Below are positions 38,926 through 47,101 of a stretch of 64,000 nt of DNA, piece after piece. Made by a program: the position numbers and the translations under genes. The notes under the pieces were generated by a model. It was not told the DNA's origin. It was given only the letters and a program-made list of their open reading frames with translations, and did no database searches. The number at the start of each line of letters is the position of its first letter. Within the stretch, counting starts at the first letter, position 1. Origin of the DNA: Streptomyces odontomachi (lineage in GTDB: Bacteria; Actinomycetota; Actinomycetes; Streptomycetales; Streptomycetaceae); the NCBI RefSeq assembly GCF_024435355.1, contig NZ_JAMJWG010000001.1, forward strand, positions 248,001 through 312,000, given 5' to 3'.

Positions 38926-40137
38926 ATGAGGATCGCCGTCTGCGGCGGTGTGTACTCCAACCCCTACGCGCTGGCCTCCTTCTGCGAGGACGCACGCGCG
39001 CGAGGTGCACAGCGCCTTTACTGTCTGGGAGATCTCGGTGGCTACGGCGCTGAACCGGAGCCCGTGTGGCCGCTGCTCACCGACAACGACGTGGTGTGCG
39101 TGGCGGGAAACTACGACGTCGCCATCGCGGCGGGCGGCGCGGACTGCGGGTGCGGTTACCGGGACCCCCGGGACCAGCAGTACGCCCAGATCATGTACGA
39201 CCACACGCTGGCCCACACCAGCCGGCGCTTCGCGGCCTGGATGGGGGAGTTGCCCACGGAGCGTCGCGAGACGATCCACGGGTGCGAGGTGCACTTCGTC
39301 CATGGCTCGCCGCTGGCGAACAACGACTTCTGGTGGGAGTCGCTGCCGGACGAAGCACACGCCGCGCGGGTCGCGAGCAGCGGTGCCGACGTGATCCTCG
39401 CGACGCACTCGGGCCTGCCGTGGATCCGCCGGTTCGGGCAGACCCTCGTCGTGAACGTCGGCGTGATCGGCCGGCCTGCCAACGACGGAACACCACGTGT
39501 CTGTTACGCACTGCTCGACATCGACCACGGGCGCGCCGCACCCCGGCTCGTCTCCCTCGCATACGACTGGCGGGCACAGGCCCGGTCGATGCGCGAGGCC
39601 GGACTGCCGGAGGCGTTCGTCAGCACCAACGAAACCGGCTGGTGGACCACCTGCCTGGAGATACTGCCCACGGAGGAGCGTTCCCGGGGGCGTTACCACG
39701 TCTACGACTCCAGCGTGCCGGAACTGCTCACGGCCACCGGACACCCGGGCCCGTGGCCGGATCCGGACCCACACTTACCCGTTCGACCCCTCGTGGGGTC
39801 TCCGCTCTTTCCCTCCCGCGTCTGGGTCGAGAAGTCGGTCGGCCGGGCCCCCGCCCTGCTCGCCGGCGCGGCGGCGGCCGGTATCGCGGAGGTGCGGGAG
39901 CTCGATGACGCGCACGGCGCCGACCCCGACACGATGGCGCTGCCCGAGCTGACGCTGGGGGAGAAGGGCTGGCGCTGGCACTACGGGGACGGCGCGGCCC
40001 CGCTGGACCCGACCGAGGGCGGGCAGCCCGTGGGACGTGAGGACGTCGCGGGCGCGGTCCGAGCGGTCGTCCGCAGCCTGCTGGCGCAGTTGCAAACCTC
40101 CGGAACCCTCACCCCGCCCCGGTACTGCGTGGGCTAG
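38926..40137 (+). CDS. Metallophosphoesterase-family protein
   Basis: 403 aa from ATG 38926 with GTGAGGA upstream. Metal-binding motifs of the calcineurin-like fold are visible: LYCLGDLGGYG, VCVAGNYDVAI (GNxD with Tyr), FVHGSPLANN and ILATHSGLPWIR. An unusual ADCGCGYRDPRDQQYAQIM segment near residue 64-82 adds two Cys. The C-terminal 150 residues are not part of the core fold. It likely hydrolyses a phosphoester of the cluster product or intermediate. Its TAG stop is part of the target duplication of the small element that follows. Confidence 0.85.
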   Translation: MRIAVCGGVYSNPYALASFCEDARARGAQRLYCLGDLGGYGAEPEPVWPLLTDNDVVCVAGNYDVAIAAGGADCGCGYRDPRDQQYAQIMYDHTLAHTSRRFAAWMGELPTERRETIHGCEVHFVHGSPLANNDFWWESLPDEAHAARVASSGADVILATHSGLPWIRRFGQTLVVNVGVIGRPANDGTPRVCYALLDIDHGRAAPRLVSLAYDWRAQARSMREAGLPEAFVSTNETGWWTTCLEILPTEERSRGRYHVYDSSVPELLTATGHPGPWPDPDPHLPVRPLVGSPLFPSRVWVEKSVGRAPALLAGAAAAGIAEVRELDDAHGADPDTMALPELTLGEKGWRWHYGDGAAPLDPTEGGQPVGREDVAGAVRAVVRSLLAQLQTSGTLTPPRYCVG

Positions 40138-40204
40138 GCCCTGTCGTCAAACTCCCGCCGGACCGCCCTTCGGGCAACGACGGGAGTTTGACGACAGGAC
40201 CTAG
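40134..40204. mobile_element. 63-bp palindromic MITE with CTAG target-site duplication
   Basis: CTAG at 40134-40137 and CTAG at 40201-40204 flank a 63-bp element (40138-40200). Its ends are inverted repeats: CCTGTCGTCAAACTCCCG at 40140-40157 matches CGGGAGTTTGACGACAGG at 40181-40198 perfectly, with one mismatch further out. The centre contains GCCC-TTC-GGGC. CTAG duplication and such ends fit a non-autonomous IS5-like element. It encodes nothing and could act as a terminator after the metallophosphoesterase gene. Confidence 0.7.
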
Positions 40205-40341
40205 CGCCGCACCAGGCCCCGCAGGGCCGGGAGCCCCCACCCGCCGGGAACCCATACCCACCGGGACCAGGCGACGCGCGCAGCGGTGCGCGCACAGGCC
40301 GTGCCGCAACGGATCGACGACGACGCAGAGGAAGGAGGGGG

Positions 40342-41784
40342 ATGCCCGCATCGTCCCCGCCCGAGGCCGTGACACTCGGGGCCCGACTGGACAGGCTGCA
40401 CTGGTCCCGTACCCATCAGGGAATCCTTCTGGCGCTGGGCGCCGGATGGCTGTTCGACTCCCTGGAGATCAACCTCGTGGGCAACGTCATCAGCCCGCTG
40501 AGCGGGCACTTTCATGCCAGCACCCACCAGGCGTCCTTCATCTACTGGGTCTGGCTCATCGGCATCATGCTGGGCGCGGCGGCGGGCGGCCGGCTCGCCG
40601 ACCGGTTCGGCCGCCGTCGCCTCTTCGTCCACACCCTGCTGTGGTACAGCGCCTTCACGATGCTGACCGCGCTCAGCCCCTCGCTGGACGTCGTCTACTT
40701 ACTCCGCTTCAGCACGGCGCTCGGGGTGGGGGCGGAGTACGCCATCATCAACGCGGCCATCGCCGAGTTCATGCCCGCGAAGGTGCGCGGCACCGCGTCG
40801 GCCGGCGTGATGAACTTCTGGTCCATCGGTGCCATCGCCAGCGGTGTGATCGCCTACGTGATGCTCAACACCCTGAGCCTGCCCACCACGGTCTCCTGGC
40901 GTTACGGCTTCGCGCTCGGCGGTGTGCTGGCCCTGGTCGTGCTGCTGTTCCGGCGCCGGGTGCCCGAGTCACCGCGCTGGCTGGTCTCGCAGGGACGGTT
41001 CGAGGAGGCCGAGAAGATCGTCGCCCGGCTGGAACGATCCGCGGGCGTCACGCCCGAAGCAGCACATGCGCCGATCCGGGCCGGGGCGGAGTCGGGCGGC
41101 TCAGCGGTGGAAGCGGTCGTGGCGCTCGTGCGCCGCCACCCGGGCCGGCTGGCGCTCGGCTGCCTCCTGGACCTGTCCGAGGCCTTCGGCTTCTACGGGA
41201 TCTTCGCCGTGCTGTCGATCGTCGTCCTCAAGCGTCTCGGATACAGCGACGGCGAGATCCCGTTCTTCTTCATCCTGGGCAACGTCGGCGGGCTCATCGG
41301 CGGGACCGCCATGACGCTCGGGTTCGAACGCATCGGTCGCCGCGGCACCGTCGGCTTCTACTACGGCGCGTCGGCGGCCAGCGTCGGCGTCCTCGCCGTG
41401 GCCACCGAGTCCGGTGGCAAGACGGCCACGTTGCTGGCGTTCATGCTGTCCTGCGCCTGCGCCACGGGTGCCTGGACGGCGGCGTACCCCACCTTCACCG
41501 AGCTGTTCCCGACGCATCTGCGGGCCGCCGGTGTGGGCATCAGCGTCGGGGTGGGTCGGATCGGGGCGGCGTTCGGCACGCTCTACCTCCCGGACCTCGC
41601 CGAACGGCTCGGACCCACGCCGAGTTACCTGCTCATCGCCGCGTTCTGGGCGGTCGGTCTCGTGGCCATCGTGGTCTGGTCGCTCGCCGGCGGTGTGGAG
41701 GGCGCCCGGCAACCGCTGGAGGCGCTCAGCACCCCGGCACCTCGCCAACCGGCCCCCGCGAACCCCGTGCCGGCCGAAGGGTGA
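40342..41784 (+). CDS. MFS transporter (aromatic acid / sugar-porter-like)
   Basis: 480 aa from ATG 40342, with AAGGAGGGG just upstream. About 12 membrane helices. The N-terminus LGAGWLFDSLEINLVGNVIS carries the Asp common in aromatic-acid and niacin carriers; motif A is GRLADRFGRRRLFVHTLLWY. RVPESPRWLVSQGRFEEAEK marks the central loop. It follows the metallophosphoesterase gene on the same strand with the MITE between. It may export or import the product of the 38193-40137 genes. Confidence 0.88.
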   Translation: MPASSPPEAVTLGARLDRLHWSRTHQGILLALGAGWLFDSLEINLVGNVISPLSGHFHASTHQASFIYWVWLIGIMLGAAAGGRLADRFGRRRLFVHTLLWYSAFTMLTALSPSLDVVYLLRFSTALGVGAEYAIINAAIAEFMPAKVRGTASAGVMNFWSIGAIASGVIAYVMLNTLSLPTTVSWRYGFALGGVLALVVLLFRRRVPESPRWLVSQGRFEEAEKIVARLERSAGVTPEAAHAPIRAGAESGGSAVEAVVALVRRHPGRLALGCLLDLSEAFGFYGIFAVLSIVVLKRLGYSDGEIPFFFILGNVGGLIGGTAMTLGFERIGRRGTVGFYYGASAASVGVLAVATESGGKTATLLAFMLSCACATGAWTAAYPTFTELFPTHLRAAGVGISVGVGRIGAAFGTLYLPDLAERLGPTPSYLLIAAFWAVGLVAIVVWSLAGGVEGARQPLEALSTPAPRQPAPANPVPAEG

Positions 41785-41827
41785 GTCCGCCCGAAGGCAA
41801 CGGGGAAGGCAGCCAGGTCCTGGCGCG

Positions 41828-42343
41828 TCAGTCGACCTTCGGGCTGCGACGCTCGATGAGGATGACGTCGCGCCAGCGGCCGTGCTGCCGGCCGATGCGC
41901 TCGCGCGTGCCGATGATCCGGAACCCGGCGTGCCGGTGCAGGGCGAGGCTCGCCGCGTTCTCGGGGAAGATGCCGGACTGCACGGTCCAGATCCCCGCGG
42001 CCTCCGTGGAGCCGATCAGGGTGTCGAGCAGCGCGCGGCCGACGTGCCGTCCGCGCGCCTGCGGGGCGACGTAGACCGAGTGCTCGACCACCCCGGCGTA
42101 GGCCGCACGCGGTGACACCCGGCCGGCGGCGATCCAGCCGAGGACCTGACCGGTGGCCGGGGCGAGCGCGACGAAGCGGTGCTCGGGGAGCTTCGCCGCG
42201 TCGAACGCGTCCCAGGTGGGCGCTGTCGTCTCGAAGGTGGCGTCGCCCTCGTCGATGCCGGCCTGGTAGATCGCCAGGACGTCGTGGGCGTGAGCCCTGG
42301 TCAGCGGGGCGATGGTGGGGGCGGCAGGGCGGGCCAGGGACAC
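41828..42343 (-). CDS. GNAT acetyltransferase, phosphinothricin/ArsN1-like
   Basis: 171 aa from GTG 42343, preceded by AGGAG. The family signature DEGDATFETTAPTWDAFDA near the N-terminus matches PAT-type N-acetyltransferases, which acylate phosphinothricin, methionine sulfoximine and related glutamate analogues. The acetyl-CoA loop is VYVAPQARGRHVGRALLDTL; SGIFPENAASLALHRHAGFR is the second conserved block. ArsN1-type relatives acetylate arsinothricin, of interest beside the ArsM/ArsR-like genes here. The true substrate is unknown. Confidence 0.88.
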   Translation of the reverse strand: MSLARPAAPTIAPLTRAHAHDVLAIYQAGIDEGDATFETTAPTWDAFDAAKLPEHRFVALAPATGQVLGWIAAGRVSPRAAYAGVVEHSVYVAPQARGRHVGRALLDTLIGSTEAAGIWTVQSGIFPENAASLALHRHAGFRIIGTRERIGRQHGRWRDVILIERRSPKVD

Positions 42344-42712
42344 GGCGGGTTCTCCTGATGGGGCACGGACGTGGGCCGGATCGGTGCTCAGGTCAGGATG
42401 GCATCGAGGGCGAGGTGCTGCCCGGAGGCGTGCGTGACGCGGAGAACGGTGCTCGTCGAACCCGTGCCGGCGGCGCGCGCGGACCGGGTTCGCCCGCCCC
42501 TGCCCAGACGGCTTCCTGAACGGTGACGTCACGTCAAAATGCGTTCGTGAACGCCAAGTCAGCCGGTTTCAGGTCGGGCGCGGAGCGGTCCGCGAGGGCC
42601 CCTTGACGCTCGACTCGCGCCACCCGTACCTTCATCCGCATGCTGAATCGGTAAATCTCGATTCAGTGGGACTCGGCCGTTCAGCCTGCGACCGGAAAGG
42701 GGGAGCCGCGTC
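42344..42712. other. Divergent intergenic region upstream of the RiPP locus
   Basis: This 369-nt gap separates the leftward acetyltransferase from the rightward OPT transporter. It has no supported gene. Its notable content is the 24-bp palindrome at 42643-42666 (listed separately) and a local AT-richer patch around 42530-42570. Both promoters should lie here. Confidence 0.5.
42643..42666. promoter_or_regulatory. Perfect palindrome upstream of the OPT/RiPP operon
   Basis: CTGAATCG-N8-CGATTCAG is a perfect 8-bp inverted repeat with an AT-rich centre (GTAAATCT), 47 nt before the OPT gene start. Size and form suit a dimeric winged-helix repressor such as the ArsR protein encoded at the far end of the locus. 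I found no second copy near the arsR-like gene, so the pairing is a guess. Confidence 0.5.
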
Positions 42713-44446
42713 ATGCCCGACCGTCACGACACGCAGCCCACCCCGTCCGCCGCAGCCGCTGCGGCCAGCCCCGAGCTGCTCGTGCCGGCCGGCTTAGCGG
42801 AGCGGCCGACGTCGGCTCCCTGGCGCTCGTTCGCCACCACGATCCTCATCGGCTGCGCCATCGGCACGCTGCTGTGCGTGTTGAACGTGCTGGTGCTGTT
42901 CAAGACCGGTTCGTCGTTCGGCGGCTCGGCACTGGTGGCGCTGCTGGGTGCGGCCCTGCTGCGGCTGGTCCGGCGGCTTGACTGGCAGCACCTGTTCATC
43001 GTCTTCTCGCTGGCCTCCAGCGGCTACGTGGCCACCGCCGCCCTCGACACCGGGATCGGCGCGATGATGCTGCGCACCGGGCGGGTGCCCGGCTGGGCCG
43101 TGCTGATCGCGCTGGCCATCGGCGCGAACCTGTGCGGCGCCCTCATCGGGGTCCTGGTCGCACGGAGCTTCGTGTTCGCCGAGCGGCTGCCCTATCCGAC
43201 GCTGCGGCCCGCGGTGACCCTGATGAACGCCCTGACGCGGTCCGGCGACGAGCAGACCAGGAGCGTGCGCCGGGTCCTGCCGCTCACCGCCGCCGCCGGA
43301 GGTGTGCTGGCGCTGGGCGCGCAACTCTGGGACCGCGACACCACCCCCGCCCTGCCGGGCCTGCCGTCCTACCTGGCGCTGTCCCTGTCGCCGCTGCTGG
43401 TGGGTCTCGGCATCCTGATCGGCCCGGTGGCGTGCGGCTGGATGGTGCTCGGCGCGCTCTACGCCGTCGCGATGTGGCTGGTGCAGCAGGGCGGCGGGGC
43501 GGAACCCTCCTACGACCACCACCTGGCCTACCCGTGGGTCCTGGCCTGCGGCGTCGGCATCATCCTGGGCTACTCGCTGATGTCGCTGGTGAAGGTGCGC
43601 GGCCCACTGGCGCACGCGCTCACCGCCGCATGCCGCCCGCTGCTCGCCTCCCCGACCGGCCGCCGCTGGTCCCTGGCCGTCGCCGTCACCGCCGCGGCGG
43701 TACTGGGCACCATGGCCGCCACGCAAGGGCCCTCGGCGCTCGAACGCGTCGGCCTGGTCGTCCTCGCCGCGGCACTGGTGCTGGTGTTCAGCCTCTTCCT
43801 CAACCGGGCCGGCGGCGAGGTCGGCATCGCACCGCTCGCACCGACGCTGTACCTGAGCGTGGCCCTGCTGGCCGCGCTCGGCCTGGGCTCCACCACCGTC
43901 ACCCTGGCCTCCGCGACCATCTGCAGCACGGCCGTCGCCTCGCTCTACTACAGCTACGCGGTGAAGGTGGCCGACAGCGCGCCCGAGGAGGAGTCGGTAC
44001 CCGGGCGGCGCATCCTGTGGACGCAGGCGATCGGAGGCGTGATCGGCGCCGTCCTCGGCATCAGCGTGATCGTTTTGCTGGCCAGGCTCCAGGTGATCGG
44101 CGGGACGGGCTTCCCCGCCCCGGTCGCCCAGGCGCTCGGCTTCATCGACTCCACCGTGCGCGGCAGCGGCGGCTACACCGGCACGATGGGCCTGGCCATG
44201 GGCGTCGGCGGCCCGATCGGCATCGCGCTGACCTTCGTCGGCAAGGCCATGCCGACCATGCTGGGCCTGGGCATTCTGCTGCCGCCCGGCTACGCGCTGA
44301 CCGTCGGCCTGGGCGGACTCGTCCGCCTCGGCGTGCTGCACCACCACCCGGACCGCAGGACCTCACTGGAGACCGCCGCATCCGGCCTGATCATCGGCGA
44401 GGGCGTCGTGATGGTGATCGTCCTGGTACTACGCGCGCTCGGCTAG
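42713..44446 (+). CDS. OPT-family oligopeptide / metal-chelate transporter
   Basis: 577 aa with about 14 hydrophobic segments, the expected build of the oligopeptide transporter (OPT/YSL) family. Segments such as PWRSFATTILIGCAIGTLLC, LNVLVLFKTGSSFGGSAL and GMGLAMGVGGPIGIALTFVG-like loops (TGTMGLAMGVGGPIG) fit the family. Its members carry small peptides or peptide-metal complexes across the membrane. As first gene of the locus it could export the mature product or take it back loaded with a metal or metalloid. The precursor gene follows after 102 nt. Confidence 0.88.
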   Translation: MPDRHDTQPTPSAAAAAASPELLVPAGLAERPTSAPWRSFATTILIGCAIGTLLCVLNVLVLFKTGSSFGGSALVALLGAALLRLVRRLDWQHLFIVFSLASSGYVATAALDTGIGAMMLRTGRVPGWAVLIALAIGANLCGALIGVLVARSFVFAERLPYPTLRPAVTLMNALTRSGDEQTRSVRRVLPLTAAAGGVLALGAQLWDRDTTPALPGLPSYLALSLSPLLVGLGILIGPVACGWMVLGALYAVAMWLVQQGGGAEPSYDHHLAYPWVLACGVGIILGYSLMSLVKVRGPLAHALTAACRPLLASPTGRRWSLAVAVTAAAVLGTMAATQGPSALERVGLVVLAAALVLVFSLFLNRAGGEVGIAPLAPTLYLSVALLAALGLGSTTVTLASATICSTAVASLYYSYAVKVADSAPEEESVPGRRILWTQAIGGVIGAVLGISVIVLLARLQVIGGTGFPAPVAQALGFIDSTVRGSGGYTGTMGLAMGVGGPIGIALTFVGKAMPTMLGLGILLPPGYALTVGLGGLVRLGVLHHHPDRRTSLETAASGLIIGEGVVMVIVLVLRALG

Positions 44447-44480
44447 CCGGCACCGGCATGCCGCAGCGCGCCCGAAAGCT

Positions 44481-44504
44481 TCCTCCGCTGGACCCGGCGG
44501 AGGA
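44481..44504. promoter_or_regulatory. Hairpin between the OPT gene and the precursor peptide
   Basis: TCCTCCGC (44481-44488) pairs perfectly with GCGGAGGA (44497-44504) around an 8-nt loop. It lies 45 nt before the precursor start. It may reduce read-through from the transporter or protect the 5' end of a precursor transcript. Confidence 0.4.
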
Positions 44505-44548
44505 TGGAGGGCACGGCAGAGAACCGCACAGGAAGGAGGTGTTGACCC

Positions 44549-44683
44549 ATGATGGAGATCGCGAACATCGAGGACGCTGAGGTCGAGGAGAAGAAGCCCG
44601 ACTGCTGCACCGCACTGCGCGGCCGCAAGAACCTCGACGTGCAGGCCAACGTGATGCTGGCCGACCCCGAGGGCTGCGAGTAA
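44549..44683 (+). CDS. RiPP precursor peptide (44 aa) with CC and C-terminal Cys
   Basis: ATG 44549 (or 44552) follows a near-perfect AAGGAGGTG; the stop is TAA at 44681. The peptide has an acidic leader-like half (MMEIANIEDAEVEEKKP, residues 1-17) and a C-terminal half with Cys19-Cys20 (PDCCTALRGRK), a central NLDVQANVML (28-37) and Cys43 in DPEGCE. This acidic-leader plus Cys/Asn-rich core layout, strong ribosome site and position directly before a radical SAM/SPASM gene are the marks of a ribosomal peptide substrate. No similar known precursor comes to mind. The core boundaries are guessed. Confidence 0.85.
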   Translation: MMEIANIEDAEVEEKKPDCCTALRGRKNLDVQANVMLADPEGCE

Positions 44684-44712
44684 GACACGCACGATCCGTT
44701 AGAGCACTGCCT

Positions 44713-44728
44713 GACCGGCGAACCGGTC
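44713..44728. promoter_or_regulatory. Hairpin between precursor and maturase genes
   Basis: GACCGG-CGAA-CCGGTC is a perfect 6-bp stem closed by a stable CGAA tetraloop, 30 nt after the precursor stop. Such attenuating hairpins often keep precursor mRNA more abundant than that of the modifying enzymes. It is followed at 44730-44786 by a tiny His-rich open frame (18 codons) of doubtful meaning. Confidence 0.45.
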
Positions 44729-44798
44729 GATGCACCTGCCGTGCCCTCACCTATTGCACCACGAGCCACACCGGTTCAGTCGATAGGAGTAGTGCCCC

Positions 44799-46319
44799 AT
44801 GCACGTGAGCGCCAACACCGTGGAGTTCCGGGTCGAGCTCCCGCCCGATCTCATCGGCCCCGAATACCTGGACCGCGAAGGCAAGGCCTCCGTCCTCGCC
44901 AACGCCGTGTCCGGAAGCATGGACCTGGTCACCCGTAGCGAGGTCGCCGCGCTGGAGCGCCTGCGCGCCGGCCACGCCACCGAGGCGGACCGCGGCGACC
45001 TGGCCGCCTTCAAGGACCGCGGCTACCTCTACGAGGACGAAGCCAGCGAACGGACCGCGTACCAGGGCGTGGTGGACGGCTACTTCCGGGCGATCCAGGA
45101 AGCACCGTTCCAGTTCATGTTCATCCCCTCCTTCGTGTGCAACCTCGCCTGTCCTTACTGCTTCGAGGGCGAGTTGACCACGAAGAGCCCGCAGATGAGC
45201 GACGAGATGATCGAGGCCGCCTTCGACTCGATCCCGATGATCCAGGAGCTGCACGACAACTCCGGGCTGCCCTACATCACCCTCTTCGGCGGCGAGCCCC
45301 TGCTGGACACCGCCTACCAGCGCCGGGCGGTGGAGGAGATCCTGCGCCGGGCCTACGACCGCGGCTACCCCTCCACGGCGATCACCAACGGCGTGGACCT
45401 GGACTCCTACGTTCCGCTGCTCAAGCAGTACGGCTGCGAAGAGGTGCAGGTCAGCCTCGACGGGACCCCGTCGGTGCACGACCAGCGCCGGGTCTACCGC
45501 AACGGTCGGCCGACCTTCCACCGCATCGAGCGGAGCATCGACACCGCGCTGGCCGCCGGCATCCACGTCATGATCCGGCTGCTGGTGGACCGCGAGAGCG
45601 TGGCCGACATGCCCGCCTTCGCCGAGTACGCCAGGAACAAGGGCTGGATCGACAACCCGCTGGTCACCCTCTTCTACGGGTTCACCAAACAGACCACGTT
45701 CCTGTACGTCACCCCCGACCATCCGGAGGAGAAGCGCCGCAACATGGTGCGCGGCGACGTCAAACCCGGGCTGCGTGACGCGTTCTTCGAGATGCTCCAG
45801 GACAACCCCCTGGTCGACGAGATGCTCCGGCCCGACCCGGCGCGCATCCGGTCGGCCGTCATGGAGGGCGACCGGGTGCACCCCAACCTCCAGGGGTGCA
45901 GTGCGGGCACGAGCGTGATCGCCTTCGACCCCAACGGCAAGCTCTACGGCTGCCCGGAGACGGTCGGCCGTCCCCAGCACGCCTGCGGGAGCTACGCCCC
46001 CGAGTTCCGGTACGCGCGGGCCTACCGCGAACCGTGGCGGCACCGCCACGTCGACACCGTCGAGATGTGCCGCCAGTGCAACGTCAAGTTGTTCTGCGGT
46101 GGTGGCGGCTGCCCGATCAAGGCCTGGGCGGCCAGCGGCGGCGACTTCGACACGTGCTACTGCCCCAAGGTCGAGACCATCAAGACCAACGTCGAGCACG
46201 AACTGAGCTACCTGCTCCCGATGCTGCTGCGCCGCAGAAGCGCCACCACCACCGCGCCCAAGAAGGAGGGGACATGGCAGCAAATGACGCAGGCGGGTTC
46301 GTTCCCCTGGATGAGCTGA
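44799..46319 (+). CDS. Radical SAM/SPASM peptide maturase
   Basis: 506 aa. The radical SAM 4Fe-4S motif is Cys114-x3-Cys118-x2-Cys121 in FVCNLACPYCFEGE. GGEP-type SAM contact is TLFGGEPLLD at about 162-170. A C-terminal SPASM domain adds the auxiliary-cluster cysteines 367, 385, 396, 424, 427, 433, 438, 453 and 455 (CRQCNVKLFCGGGGCPIKAW among them). Residues 35-90 could form a peptide-binding winged domain (RRE-like). It should form a C-S or C-C crosslink in the 44-aa peptide. The last 46 nt overlap the methyltransferase gene. Confidence 0.93.
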   Translation: MHVSANTVEFRVELPPDLIGPEYLDREGKASVLANAVSGSMDLVTRSEVAALERLRAGHATEADRGDLAAFKDRGYLYEDEASERTAYQGVVDGYFRAIQEAPFQFMFIPSFVCNLACPYCFEGELTTKSPQMSDEMIEAAFDSIPMIQELHDNSGLPYITLFGGEPLLDTAYQRRAVEEILRRAYDRGYPSTAITNGVDLDSYVPLLKQYGCEEVQVSLDGTPSVHDQRRVYRNGRPTFHRIERSIDTALAAGIHVMIRLLVDRESVADMPAFAEYARNKGWIDNPLVTLFYGFTKQTTFLYVTPDHPEEKRRNMVRGDVKPGLRDAFFEMLQDNPLVDEMLRPDPARIRSAVMEGDRVHPNLQGCSAGTSVIAFDPNGKLYGCPETVGRPQHACGSYAPEFRYARAYREPWRHRHVDTVEMCRQCNVKLFCGGGGCPIKAWAASGGDFDTCYCPKVETIKTNVEHELSYLLPMLLRRRSATTTAPKKEGTWQQMTQAGSFPWMS

Positions 46320-47101
46320 CCGGCCCGCGACCCGTGCTGGCGGTCGAGACCGCCGTGCACGTACCGGTGGAGACCGCGGTCAAGGAGCGCTACGACACCC
46401 TTGCGCAGGCCGGCGCGAGCAATCTGTGCTGTGCCCCGCAGGCCGTCTACGGCTCCGATGAGCTGGACGGGGTTCCGCAGTGGGTGCTGGACCTGTCCAG
46501 CGGCTGCGGCGCGCCGCTCGGCGCCATCACGCTCGACCCCGGCCAGACCGTCGCCGACTTCGGCTGCGGCGCCGGTCTGGATCTGATCCTGGCGGCCCGG
46601 CGGGTCGGCCCCACGGGACGCGTCATCGGGATCGACGGGTCGATGAGCATGGTGCGCACCGCCCGCCGTGCGGTCAAGGAGATGGGCCTGGCCAACGTCG
46701 ACGTACGGGTCGGCGACATCCGCCGCCCGCCGTTGCGCTCCGGCAGCGTCGACGTCCTGTTCAGCAACTGCGTCCTGGGCATGTTCCCGGACAAGGCCGA
46801 GGTGCTGGCGGCGATCGGCGACGCCCTGCGGCCCGGCGGCTACGCCGTGATCTCCGACGTCGTCTACCTGGACGAGGTGCCCGAGGGAGCGGTCAGCGCG
46901 GACGCAGCCGACGCCGACGACTACGCACGCTGCGTGGTGGGGCTGACCGCCGAGCAGTACCGGCAACTGGTCACCGACGCGGGCTTCGAGCACGTCGTGA
47001 TCCGCGACGACGGCCAGGTCTCCTACCGTGACGGGGCCCGGGTCGCCAGCGCGACGATCCTGGCCTACCGCGGCGCCGCGCCCGAGGCGCCATGCTGCTG
47101 A
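46274..47101 (+). CDS. SAM methyltransferase of the arsenite methyltransferase (ArsM) type
   Basis: 275 aa from ATG 46274 after AAGGAGGGG, starting inside the maturase gene. The Rossmann core is DFGCGAGLDLILAARRVGPT with GIDGSMSMV. Cysteines match the As(III)-ligand positions of ArsM enzymes by context: Cys52-Cys53 (SNLCCAP), Cys78 (SSGCGAPLG), Cys166 (FSNCVLGMFPDK) and Cys220 (YARCVVGLTAEQY); another CC ends the protein (274-275). Family knowledge says such sets bind arsenite during methylation. Here it may methylate arsenic held by the peptide, or it may be adapted to methylate a peptide thiol. Confidence 0.88.
   Translation: MAANDAGGFVPLDELTGPRPVLAVETAVHVPVETAVKERYDTLAQAGASNLCCAPQAVYGSDELDGVPQWVLDLSSGCGAPLGAITLDPGQTVADFGCGAGLDLILAARRVGPTGRVIGIDGSMSMVRTARRAVKEMGLANVDVRVGDIRRPPLRSGSVDVLFSNCVLGMFPDKAEVLAAIGDALRPGGYAVISDVVYLDEVPEGAVSADAADADDYARCVVGLTAEQYRQLVTDAGFEHVVIRDDGQVSYRDGARVASATILAYRGAAPEAPCC

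Noticed and set aside
37301..38960. Leftward open frames in and beyond the 37.3-38.2 kb gap
   Set aside because: They run through the non-coding spacer and antisense to the Cys-rich gene, with no conserved blocks or ribosome sites.
42794..44347. 517-aa open frame opposite the OPT transporter
   Set aside because: Gln/His/Arg-rich translation typical of the reverse strand of GC-rich membrane protein genes.
44730..44786. 18-codon His-rich frame as a second precursor peptide
   Set aside because: No ribosome binding site and it overlaps the maturase leader; kept only as a remark.
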